From an uncultured Prosthecobacter sp. (lineage in GTDB: Bacteria > Verrucomicrobiota > Verrucomicrobiia > Verrucomicrobiales > Verrucomicrobiaceae): 9,976 bases of DNA. Location of the stretch: assembly GCA_937941745.1 (NCBI GenBank), contig CALDGV010000172.1, positions 1 through 9,976 of the forward strand, written 5' to 3'. The position numbers and the translations under genes are program-made. Position 1 is the stretch's first letter; each line of letters begins with the position of its first letter. The notes beneath the pieces were generated by a model. The model did not search any database and was not told the DNA's origin. It worked only from the letters and a program-made list of their open reading frames with translations. Positions 1-7,398 of the stretch are shown here, one piece after another.

Positions 1-1
1 C

Positions 2-52
2 ACCACGAGGCTGCTTTCGGGAACCGTCGATCTCCGGAGCACGGCCCCCTGA
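2..52 (+). CDS. C-terminal end of an upstream gene, probable paralogue of the 108-4157 protein (partial)
   Basis: Frame 2 is open from the window edge to a TGA at 50-52 and reads TTRLLSGTVDLRSTAP. The last residues match the pattern at the very end of the next protein, SPRLSGSVELQAD: both have L-S-G-[TS]-V-[DE]-L shortly before the stop. This suggests the upstream gene carries the same type of C-terminal beta-rich domain, so the two would be tandem relatives. Only 16 residues are visible. The other two forward frames are also open here, so the frame choice rests on this similarity alone. No terminator hairpin is seen between this stop and the next start at 108, so co-transcription is possible. 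Confidence 0.45.
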   Translation, partial: TTRLLSGTVDLRSTAP

Positions 53-107
53 CCTATTACCCACTAGCTGAACCATCAACCCAACAGACCACGAAACCAA
101 ACCACCC

Positions 108-3100
108 ATGAAATCCAGACTCCTCCACCTGTTCGCCTCGGCGGCGCTGCTCTTCGGCGGCACAGCCTCGGCGCACATCGGCTACACTGGCCGCGACTTC
201 GGCACGATCGTGCCAGGCGGCGCACCTGTGACGATCAGCGGGCAGTCCGTCACCGGCAATTATGGCTGGGCAGACGGCACCGATGATGACTTCGGCGACA
301 GCCACCATCTGCGGGCTTTCCGCTTCAAGCTGACCAGCTCCGCCTACGTCACCATCACCTTCAGCGGTTCCAACAACGGCGGGGCCAAGGATGGCACCAT
401 CAAGCCCGCTTTCTCCATCTATCGCGGACTGGCCCACCTGCCGCCGATCACAACGGCACCCGGCAGCCCTGACTACGACACGGCTCCGATCACCCTGGCC
501 TACTTGGCCACGCTGCCCGGAGTGCCCAAGGAAGGCGCCTTCCGCTCCCTCAACGACTGGCGTGTCGGCGGCGAAAACCAGCCCGGCCCGACCTTCGACT
601 TCGAGGCGGCAGACGGCCTGAGCACCTTCGTTTACCAGGGCCATGCTGCGGATGGCGATGCCACGCTCTATGGCGTGGCTTCAGGCATTGAGGGCGATGG
701 GAATGCGGATGGCACCGCCCGGAAGTCTCTCTACCTGCCTGCCGGAGATTATTCCATCTTCGTCGGCGGTGCGAACTATGCCGGACAGGCTCCGACGGCG
801 GACGAAACCTCTTATGGCCTTGTCGGCACGGTTTCGGCGTCTGTCTTCACCTACGTGACCGGTGATCCGGTGGAGGGCGGTGTCAGCTACGCGCATCAGG
901 TGACCATCGGCCCCAAAAGCGCAGGCCATTTCAGCGGCCATGTCGGGGCCTGGAGCTGGGAGGACAATTCCCTCTTCGGCGGAGAAGGCCAGGGTGCCAG
1001 CCCCGTCGGCTGGACGCACACCTCACACTGGCTGGCCCTGCGCGTGCAGCAGGACATGAACCTCACCATCACAATGACTCGTGATGCAAACGTGCCCTGG
1101 CCCAGCGTCGAAGACCCCGGCCGGAAGGCGGACACCAGCAGCATGTTCCCCAGCTTCACGCTGTGGAGCAACTGGGACAACGATGACGGTGACCATCACA
1201 CCTACAACAACCGTGGCAGCGTGGATTGGGCCGAGGACCTGGTTTACCGGGACCACCTCGACAACAGCACGCAGGACACCATCACCCGCACCTACTTCCT
1301 GCGTGCCGGAGACTACACGATGGCGCTCGGCAGCAACGCACCCGCCACCAACACCAACCGCCAGGGCTACAAGATCAGCTTTGCCACCACCGAGGTGAAC
1401 AAGGCGGACCCGGCTTCCGGCGGCATCGGCTATGCCTACACCGTCGTCGCGGGTGCGGGTGAGAGCGGCAGCTTCAGCAGCCATGTCGGGGCCTGGAGCT
1501 GGGAGGACAACAGTTTGTTTGGCGCGCCTGGGCAGAGCATGCTGCCCGTCGGCTGGACGCACACGAGCAACTGGGTCGCCGTCAAGCTCACCCAGGACAC
1601 CTTCTTCAGCCTCACCCTGGAACGCGATGCCAACGTACCCTGGCCCAGCGTCGAAGATCCCGCCCGCCTGGCTGACACGACCAGCATGTTCCCCAGCCTC
1701 AGCCTCTACCGTGGCTGGGACAATGACGGCGGCGACTTCCACACCTACAACAACCGTGGCAACGTGAGCTGGGCGGAGGACCTCCGCTACCTCGACCACG
1801 TGGACAACAGCACGGACGAGAAGATCACCCGCACCTGGCGGCTGCCCGCCGGGGATTACACCCTGGCACTCGGCAGCAACGCCCCCGCCACCAACACCAA
1901 CCGCCAGGGCTACAAGGCCACCTTCAGCACGCAGGCCGCAGGCGGCGTGATCGGCGGCGACCCTGCCAGCGGCGGCATCGGCTACTCCCACACCTTCAGC
2001 GTCGGCCGTGGCGAAAGCGGCAGCTTTTCCAACCACGTCGGAGCCTGGAGCTGGGAGGACAACAGCCTGTTTGACGCCGAAGAGGGCGAGGCGCCCGTCG
2101 GCTGGACCCACACCAGCCGCTGGGTGGCGGTTCACGTCAAAGACCACCTCATGCTGAACATCACCATGGCCCGTGATGCGAACGTGCCCTGGGCCGCCGC
2201 ACCTGTTGAGCTGAATGGCAAGGCCGACACGGCCAGCATGTTCCCCAGCTTCACGATCTGGCGCGGCTGGGACAATGACGGCACCGACCTCCACACCTAC
2301 AACAACCGCGGCAACGTCGCCTGGGCGGAGGACCTAACCTACCTCGACCACTACGACAACAGTACGGCGGAAAGCATCACGCGGAGCTACACCCTGCCTC
2401 CCGGCTACTACACCTTCGCGCTCGGCAGCAACGCCCCTGCCACCAACACCAACCGCCAGGGCTTCAGCTTCTCCTGGAGCACTTCCACCCCCGCCCTGGT
2501 CGCGCCGGTCATCACACAGCAGCCCAGGAATGCGGAAGTCCTGGCCGGGAAGAGCGCCACCTTCAGCATCAAGGCCAGCGGTCCTGGCCTGGGCTACCAG
2601 TGGTTCTTCAAAGGCAGCCCCATCGCTGGCGCAACGAACGCCAGCCTCACGGTCTCAAACGCCGCGCTCAATCAGGCCGGAGCCTACACCTGCACGGTGC
2701 GCAACACCGCCGGCTGGGCCAGCAGCCAGCCCGCTGTGCTCGTCGTCATCGCAAAGCCCGTCATCGATGCTTTCGACATACCCGACCTCGTCGTCGGCCA
2801 GCCCTACCAGCTCCAGCTCACGGCCTCCAACAACCCCGCCGCCTGGACCAGCAAGGGCCTGCCCAAAGGCCTGACCCTGAACCCGAAGACCGGCCTCATC
2901 AGCGGCCGCCCGACGGAAATCAAGCCGCTCTTCACCGTCGAAGTCACTGCCGCCAACAAGGCCGGCCCTGGCCTCAAGGAAGTGGACACCTTTGCCGTGA
3001 ACGGCCTGCTCACCGGCCTCAGTGCCAGCTACACCGGCACCATTGGCCGCTCGGTGGCTCTGAACAACCTGCTCGGCGGCTGCGCGAAGTTCCAGGTCAC

Positions 3101-4157
3101 CAGCCTGGGCACGCTCACCGGCACGCTGGCCCTCGGCAATGCCACACCGCTGCGCATCGCTGCGCCGCTGGACACCTCCACGCCCTCTCCCACCGCACAC
3201 TTCCACATCGCCCGGACCGGCCTGCCGGCGCTGCATGTCGAGCTCACGCTCGACTCCTCCTCCAGGACGCTCTTTGGCCTGCTTGAGGACGGCACTGAAT
3301 CCATCTCGTTCACCGCGGTTCAGCCTCTGAGCACCCTCGGCACCTATCCTGGTGACTACACGCTGGCACTGAAGGTCCAGGAAGCCGAAGCAGGCATGGA
3401 GGGCATTCCGCAGGGTCACGGCTTCGGAGCCTTCAAAGTCGCGGCCAATGGAGCCACCACCGGCGTGCTCGTGCTGGCGGACAACACCCGCACGACCTTC
3501 AGTGGCGCGCTGGAGCAGGGCGGCAGCCTCACGCTCTTCAGCCCGCTCTACAAAGGCGCTGGCTCCGTGCTCGGCCTGCTGAGCCTGGATGCGACCACCG
3601 GAGATCTCTCCGCCTCCGAAGTCTCCTGGTTCAAGGGGGCCGTGGCCAGAGACCTTGTCTATGGCGCAGGCTTCGGGCCGCTGAACCTCGACGTCATCGG
3701 CCGCAAGTACGTCACCCCGGCAGCAGCCGAGCGGCCGATGGGCCTGGCCGCCGGTCCGGGCAATGCCTCGATCCAGTTCGCCCAGGGCGGAGCTCCCGAT
3801 CCGGCCACCCGCCTGAACACCGACCAGCTCGACGTCCAGGCAGCCAAGGTGGTCGTGGGCACGCCGAATCCCGGCAAGGTGAAGCTGAGCATCGACAAGG
3901 GCAGGCCCGGAGCCTTCACCCCAGGCACCAGCGGCAGTTTCAAAGGCAGTTTTGAGCTCACGGACACTGACACCAGCGTCACGCCCAACAGGAACCTCGT
4001 CCGCAAGGCCGACTTCCAGGGCATGATCGTGGATGATGGCACGGCGGTGAAGGGTTACGGCTTCTTCCTGCTGCCGAAGATGCCCACCGCCAGCCCGAAA
4101 ACCACGCTGGCCACCTCGCCACGGCTTTCCGGCAGCGTGGAGTTGCAGGCGGACTGA
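108..4157 (+). CDS. Large secreted repeat protein with Ig-like domains
   Basis: A 1349-aa exported protein of unknown function. Residues 1-22 form a Sec signal peptide (MKSR n-region, hydrophobic core, TASA cleavage site), so the mature protein would start at His23 (HIGYTGRDFG). Residues ~23-250 are a divergent module. Residues ~252-433, 434-617 and 618-795 are three close copies of a ~182-aa module sharing GAWSWEDNSLF, GWTHTS, RDANVPW, MFPS, YNNRG, WAEDL, DNST, GDYT-like and APATNTNRQG. Residues ~800-884 are an Ig-like domain (ITQQP, YQWFFKG, AGAYTCTVRN). Residues ~885-965 look like a putative-Ig/He_PIG domain (GLPKGLTLNPKTGLISGRP). Residues ~970-1349 are beta-rich, with two internally similar halves (Y-G, FG-L, tG-L patterns). 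The module ends (LPAGDYTLALGS) recall bacterial pre-peptidase C-terminal beta-sandwich domains, which is inference. No catalytic motif was recognised. The start is the first ATG giving a proper signal peptide; no Shine-Dalgarno is evident. Likely surface-exposed or adhesive. Confidence 0.93.
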   Translation: MKSRLLHLFASAALLFGGTASAHIGYTGRDFGTIVPGGAPVTISGQSVTGNYGWADGTDDDFGDSHHLRAFRFKLTSSAYVTITFSGSNNGGAKDGTIKPAFSIYRGLAHLPPITTAPGSPDYDTAPITLAYLATLPGVPKEGAFRSLNDWRVGGENQPGPTFDFEAADGLSTFVYQGHAADGDATLYGVASGIEGDGNADGTARKSLYLPAGDYSIFVGGANYAGQAPTADETSYGLVGTVSASVFTYVTGDPVEGGVSYAHQVTIGPKSAGHFSGHVGAWSWEDNSLFGGEGQGASPVGWTHTSHWLALRVQQDMNLTITMTRDANVPWPSVEDPGRKADTSSMFPSFTLWSNWDNDDGDHHTYNNRGSVDWAEDLVYRDHLDNSTQDTITRTYFLRAGDYTMALGSNAPATNTNRQGYKISFATTEVNKADPASGGIGYAYTVVAGAGESGSFSSHVGAWSWEDNSLFGAPGQSMLPVGWTHTSNWVAVKLTQDTFFSLTLERDANVPWPSVEDPARLADTTSMFPSLSLYRGWDNDGGDFHTYNNRGNVSWAEDLRYLDHVDNSTDEKITRTWRLPAGDYTLALGSNAPATNTNRQGYKATFSTQAAGGVIGGDPASGGIGYSHTFSVGRGESGSFSNHVGAWSWEDNSLFDAEEGEAPVGWTHTSRWVAVHVKDHLMLNITMARDANVPWAAAPVELNGKADTASMFPSFTIWRGWDNDGTDLHTYNNRGNVAWAEDLTYLDHYDNSTAESITRSYTLPPGYYTFALGSNAPATNTNRQGFSFSWSTSTPALVAPVITQQPRNAEVLAGKSATFSIKASGPGLGYQWFFKGSPIAGATNASLTVSNAALNQAGAYTCTVRNTAGWASSQPAVLVVIAKPVIDAFDIPDLVVGQPYQLQLTASNNPAAWTSKGLPKGLTLNPKTGLISGRPTEIKPLFTVEVTAANKAGPGLKEVDTFAVNGLLTGLSASYTGTIGRSVALNNLLGGCAKFQVTSLGTLTGTLALGNATPLRIAAPLDTSTPSPTAHFHIARTGLPALHVELTLDSSSRTLFGLLEDGTESISFTAVQPLSTLGTYPGDYTLALKVQEAEAGMEGIPQGHGFGAFKVAANGATTGVLVLADNTRTTFSGALEQGGSLTLFSPLYKGAGSVLGLLSLDATTGDLSASEVSWFKGAVARDLVYGAGFGPLNLDVIGRKYVTPAAAERPMGLAAGPGNASIQFAQGGAPDPATRLNTDQLDVQAAKVVVGTPNPGKVKLSIDKGRPGAFTPGTSGSFKGSFELTDTDTSVTPNRNLVRKADFQGMIVDDGTAVKGYGFFLLPKMPTASPKTTLATSPRLSGSVELQAD
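861..2490 (+). repeat. Three tandem ~546-552 bp coding repeats inside the surface protein
   Basis: Units begin at about 861 (GDPVEGG), 1407 (DPASGG) and 1959 (DPASGG); the third ends near 2490. Unit lengths are 546, 552 and about 530 bp, all whole codons. A 43-bp block at 1326-1368, 1869-1911 and 2421-2463, encoding LGSNAPATNTNRQG, is the same in all three except at two synonymous positions. A second block, gcctggagctgggaggacaa, is identical in all three (near 950, 1493 and 2043). Other parts of the units differ at many positions, so conservation is patchy. The region at residues ~23-250 is a fourth, much more diverged copy (GW-DD-F, FSIYRGL, LPAGDYSIFVGG) and is not counted here. Confidence 0.92.
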
Positions 4158-4173
4158 TCCTCAACACCCACTG

Positions 4174-4206
4174 ACCTTCCCCGGCAGCGTGCCGGGGAAG
4201 GTTTTT
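4174..4206 (+). terminator. Strong intrinsic terminator after the repeat-protein gene
   Basis: A perfect 13-bp stem, ACCTTCCCCGGCA at 4174-4186 with TGCCGGGGAAGGT at 4190-4202, closes a GCG loop and runs into five Ts at 4202-4206. It begins 17 bp after the stop at 4157. It lies only 12 bp before the preferred ATG of the next gene, so that gene must rely on read-through or on a promoter not identified here. Confidence 0.88.
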
Positions 4207-4218
4207 CCGATTTCAGGA

Positions 4219-5148
4219 ATGCCGCTTTTCCCCCCAGCCCCTCCATACGCATCACGACCGTGGTCATCCTTCGTCGTGAAGGTGGCGGCGTGCCTGCTCA
4301 GCCTGCTCGGCAGCGCCCTGCATGCGCACCACGGAAGGGATTTCATCCTCATCCAGGACAGCGCCATCCCGGATCCTCTGAGCGGAGTCGCCATCGCGGG
4401 TTATGAATGGACCCGCGATGGCGACTCCAATGAGTTCTCCACCGAGCCCGGCTTTTTCATCGGCATCAACTCCGCCCTCGCGTTTGGCTTGTCCGCCAGT
4501 TTTTCCGATGGTGGCGAAGGCTGGGAATACAACGGCTTCACCCCGCAGTTCATCATCTCCCTGCTGCCGGCCACCGGGGCACGCCGCTTCCGCATCGGTC
4601 TCTGGACTGGCTATGAGTTCGCCGAAGACCTGCCCGGCGGTGCCAGCTCATCCCTGCACAGCCATGGAGGCGGCGGCAGCGGTGGCGGTGGCGGACCTGA
4701 TGGCGGCCCGGCTCCGCCTTCCTGGCCCGCGTTCCCAGACCGCAAGCACCACGGCGGGGCCTTCGGTGGAGCAGGCGGAGCCGGTGGCGGCAGCCAGGGC
4801 GGCATCGTCCGCGCTGGCGAAAGCGGCCTCTACAACCGGCTCATTTTCGAGGGCGATGTCACCGCCCAGACCCGAGCGGTGCTCAACCTCGTCTCCTTCG
4901 TCTCCGGGGATGGAGGCAAGCCTGGTTTTGGTTATGCCTTTGGCCTGCGCCACGAGTTCAGCCACGACCTCTCCTTCGGCCTCGAAACGCTCGGTGACTT
5001 TGAGGAGCGCCGGAGCTCCCATCAGGTGCTCGCCACGGCCATGGTCGGTTTGCCCAGGCATCTTTCCCTGCGCCTCGGCGTCGGTGCCGGGCTCACACGC
5101 AGCGCGCCGGATTTCACGCTGCACACGAGCTTCCTCTGGCGGTTTTAA
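4219..5148 (+). CDS. Probable outer-membrane beta-barrel protein with Gly/His-rich insert
   Basis: About 309 aa; family not recognised. Residues ~13-36 form a signal peptide (R13, K21, core AACLLSLLGSALHA), giving a mature N-terminus HHGRDF. The rest alternates short amphipathic beta-strands (FFIGINSALAFGLSASF, FRIGLWTGYEF, RHEFSHDLSFGLETLG, HLSLRLGVGAGL) and ends in LWRF with a terminal Phe, the usual signal for BAM-assembled barrels. Residues ~139-197 are a low-complexity Gly/Ser/His/Pro stretch placed like a surface loop. The reading frame stays open back to a GTG at 4189, but that codon lies in the loop of the terminator hairpin, so the ATG at 4219 is preferred. A GTG at 4276 would also leave a short signal peptide. 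AGGA directly abuts the ATG, so there is no properly spaced Shine-Dalgarno. Transport or adhesion is possible; no function is assigned. Confidence 0.8.
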   Translation: MPLFPPAPPYASRPWSSFVVKVAACLLSLLGSALHAHHGRDFILIQDSAIPDPLSGVAIAGYEWTRDGDSNEFSTEPGFFIGINSALAFGLSASFSDGGEGWEYNGFTPQFIISLLPATGARRFRIGLWTGYEFAEDLPGGASSSLHSHGGGGSGGGGGPDGGPAPPSWPAFPDRKHHGGAFGGAGGAGGGSQGGIVRAGESGLYNRLIFEGDVTAQTRAVLNLVSFVSGDGGKPGFGYAFGLRHEFSHDLSFGLETLGDFEERRSSHQVLATAMVGLPRHLSLRLGVGAGLTRSAPDFTLHTSFLWRF

Positions 5149-5152
5149 AACC

Positions 5153-6697
5153 TCACGCCGCCGTGCCCCGCAGAGGTGCGCGGGCATCCTTGCCCTTCGG
5201 ATTCATGGCCGTGATGCTGTCGCGGAAGGTGATCGTCAGCGCATCGCCCTCAAAGCGACAGGTCAGCGTGTCGGTGTGCGGCGTTTCATAGTAGCGCCAG
5301 GTCAGCAGAAGCGTCTTCTCATCCATCCAGGCGGCATGGGCCGCCACGGGAAAGACCGTGCCCGCCTTTGGCTTGCCGCCGGAAATCAGCCGGGGCGGCA
5401 TGATGGGCAGCTGTGTCTGGCCCAGATGCCAGTCATGCAGCCCGCAGACGAGACGCTGCCCATCGGCCACGAAGGTCAGGCCATTCTCGCCGGCCTCAAA
5501 AGCCACGCTCTGCAGGCCGAAGTCGTTCTTCTCCAGCCGGAAGCTGCGCGCCCAGGATACCGCCGGGCGGGCGGCGCTCTGCGGCGGCTGAAGCTTCAGC
5601 GTTTTGAACACCCCGAGGTCCGCCGCCACGGGATTCGGCGCTGCCAGCGCCGGCAGCAGGTGCTTCCACACGAGGTCGAGCTGGCCCTGCATGTTTTTGT
5701 TTTCACTCGTCATCACGATGACGGCATCCTGCTCCGGCAGCACGATCGTGAACTGCCCGAAGGCACCATCTCCGCGGTAGGCCGTGCCCTGGCAGCGCCA
5801 GAACTGGTAGCCATAGCCCTGCAGCCAGTCGTTGTTCGCTTTCGGACGGTCCGGCTTGTCGCCCCCCGGCTGCTGGATGTGCTTGCGGGTGGCTTCCTCC
5901 ACCCATTCGGCAGGGAGGATCTGCCTGCCGTTCCACCGGCCCTTCTGCAGCAGCAGCTGGCCGAACTTTGCCAGCCCCTCAGTCTGGATGCTCAGGCCCC
6001 AGCCGCCGGTGTTGATGCCGCGCGGGCAGCTTTCCCACCTCATGCCGGAGATGCCCAGCGGCTCAAACAACCGAGGTGTCAGGTACTCCAGCACCGTCTG
6101 CCCGGTCACTTTCTGGACGATGGCGCTGCACATGTAGGTGGCGGCGCTGTTGTACATGAACTGCGTGCCCGGCGGATGGGCGATCGGCTGCGCCAGAAAG
6201 GTGCGCACCCAGTGCTCCGACTTCACGCACACCTGCGTGGGCTCCTTTTCATTGCCGGTGGCCATGGTCAGAAGGTCCTTCACCCGCATCGCCGCTAGGT
6301 TTTCACTCACCTGTGCAGGCAGGTCGTCCGGGAAAAAGGAGACCACCTTGTCCTCCACGCTCATCCGGCCCTCCGCCACAGCCAGGCCCACCGCCGTGGA
6401 GGTGAAGCTCTTGCTCATGGAGTACATCGTGTGCACCCGCTCCGGCCCATAGGGGTGCCACCAGCCCTCCGCCACCACCTGTCCATGGCGCAGCACCATC
6501 AGGCTGTGCAGCTCCATCTGCTCCCGCTCCACTGCTGCCAGGAAGTCCAGGATGCCCTGGGCTGACACACCCTGCGCCTCCGGCCGGCTGCGTGGCAGCT
6601 GCGCTGCCGTGGCCGCGCGTGCGGCATCTGGAAACCAGAGGCTGAACGAGGCCAGACCGGCCTGCTGGAGGAAGAAACGGCGTGAAGAGGAGGGCAT
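5153..6697 (-). CDS. Tat-exported serine hydrolase, beta-lactamase/class C family
   Basis: A 514-aa protein of the class-C beta-lactamase/penicillin-binding-protein-like family (PF00144 type). The N-terminus has a twin-arginine signal (SSRRFFLQQAG, residues 4-14) with cleavage near DAARA (residues ~24-28). The catalytic Ser-x-x-Lys is SMSK at 93-96. The second motif is at Y182-N183-S184 (MYNSAATYM). The third-motif region is GDGAFGQF at 309-316, followed by the family strand TIVLPEQDAVIVMTS. LFEPLGI (210-216), GGWGLS (231-236) and GQLLLQKGRW (246-255) are typical of the esterase/6-aminohexanoate-dimer-hydrolase-like branch. Residues ~360-514 are an added beta-rich C-terminal domain. The substrate is unknown; members cleave esters, amides or D-amino-acid peptides. 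GGAAG lies a few bases before the ATG. The gene is convergent with the barrel gene, with 4 bp between stops. Confidence 0.92.
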   Translation of the reverse strand: MPSSSRRFFLQQAGLASFSLWFPDAARAATAAQLPRSRPEAQGVSAQGILDFLAAVEREQMELHSLMVLRHGQVVAEGWWHPYGPERVHTMYSMSKSFTSTAVGLAVAEGRMSVEDKVVSFFPDDLPAQVSENLAAMRVKDLLTMATGNEKEPTQVCVKSEHWVRTFLAQPIAHPPGTQFMYNSAATYMCSAIVQKVTGQTVLEYLTPRLFEPLGISGMRWESCPRGINTGGWGLSIQTEGLAKFGQLLLQKGRWNGRQILPAEWVEEATRKHIQQPGGDKPDRPKANNDWLQGYGYQFWRCQGTAYRGDGAFGQFTIVLPEQDAVIVMTSENKNMQGQLDLVWKHLLPALAAPNPVAADLGVFKTLKLQPPQSAARPAVSWARSFRLEKNDFGLQSVAFEAGENGLTFVADGQRLVCGLHDWHLGQTQLPIMPPRLISGGKPKAGTVFPVAAHAAWMDEKTLLLTWRYYETPHTDTLTCRFEGDALTITFRDSITAMNPKGKDARAPLRGTAA

Positions 6698-6799
6698 GAG
6701 GCTTCCAGCCTAAACGAGGCCGCCGACCGGGAACAAGCAGCTTCCTGCGCTCCCGCTGAAGCCAGCGTCCATCCCCAGGCACCGTGCGTTCTTCCTGCG

Positions 6800-7378
6800 A
6801 TGAAACGCATGCTCTGGCTCGTCACCGCCCTACTCTTCCTCGGCTCAGGCTGGTTCCTGGTGACCAACTCCCGCGCCGCCACGGAGACCGCGCCTTACAC
6901 CGTCGTCGAGGCCGAGGATGATTTTGAAATCCGCGACTATGAAGCCCTCCACCTCGCCAAGGTTTCCATGCCCGGCGACAGCATGAACGGCGGCTTCATG
7001 AAGCTCTTCCGCTTCATCGACGGAGCCAATGAACGCAGCGAAAAGATCGCGATGACCACGCCTGTCCTCGTCCAGCGCAGTGCTGAAGGTTCCTCCATGA
7101 GCTTCGTCATGCCCAAGGCCAGCGTCGCCCAGGGCCTGCCTGCGCCCAAGGGTGAAGTGAAGCTCGACCAGCTCGCCGCTGTGCGCGTGGCCGCAGTCCG
7201 CTTCTCCGGCCGCAGCAACGAATCCAAGGAAAAAGAGCAGCTCGCCCGGCTGCGCACCTGGGCTCAGGGCAAGGGCTGGGAACTCGAAGGCGAACCGCTG
7301 CTGGCCTACTATGACCCGCCCTGGACGCCCGGCTTCCTCCGCCGCAACGAAGTGCTGCTGCGCCTGAAGAAGAAATGA
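6800..7378 (+). CDS. SOUL heme-binding family protein, membrane-anchored
   Basis: A 192-aa protein. Residues ~4-22 are a hydrophobic signal anchor or signal peptide (LWLVTALLFLGSGWFLV), followed by a full-length SOUL domain at ~31-189. Family signatures are EIRDYE (43-48), FMKLFRFIDGAN (66-77), KIAMTTPV (82-89), FVMP (102-105), the RFSG strand (134-137) and the closing YDPPWTPGFLRRNEV (171-185). SOUL proteins bind tetrapyrroles in some eukaryotes; the role in bacteria is not established and no heme ligand is obvious here. The domain should face the periplasm. The start is the first of two close ATGs (6800 and 6809). The gene is divergent from the serine hydrolase across 102 bp and lies 20 bp before the DUF6807 gene, so the two probably form one transcript. 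Confidence 0.93.
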   Translation: MKRMLWLVTALLFLGSGWFLVTNSRAATETAPYTVVEAEDDFEIRDYEALHLAKVSMPGDSMNGGFMKLFRFIDGANERSEKIAMTTPVLVQRSAEGSSMSFVMPKASVAQGLPAPKGEVKLDQLAAVRVAAVRFSGRSNESKEKEQLARLRTWAQGKGWELEGEPLLAYYDPPWTPGFLRRNEVLLRLKKK

Positions 7379-7398
7379 GCCGCGCGCGTTGGTGAAGG

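Noticed and set aside
1023..2294. Long minus-strand open frame of 423 codons opposite the repeat region
   Set aside because: It is the antisense shadow of a GC-rich gene: its product is repetitive in step with the plus-strand modules and Ala/Gly/Val-rich, with no recognisable fold or start context.
4403..6298. Plus-strand open frame of 631 codons crossing the barrel and hydrolase genes
   Set aside because: It overlaps two well-supported genes in other frames, and its product is Pro/Arg/Ala/Ser-rich with no domain-like sequence.
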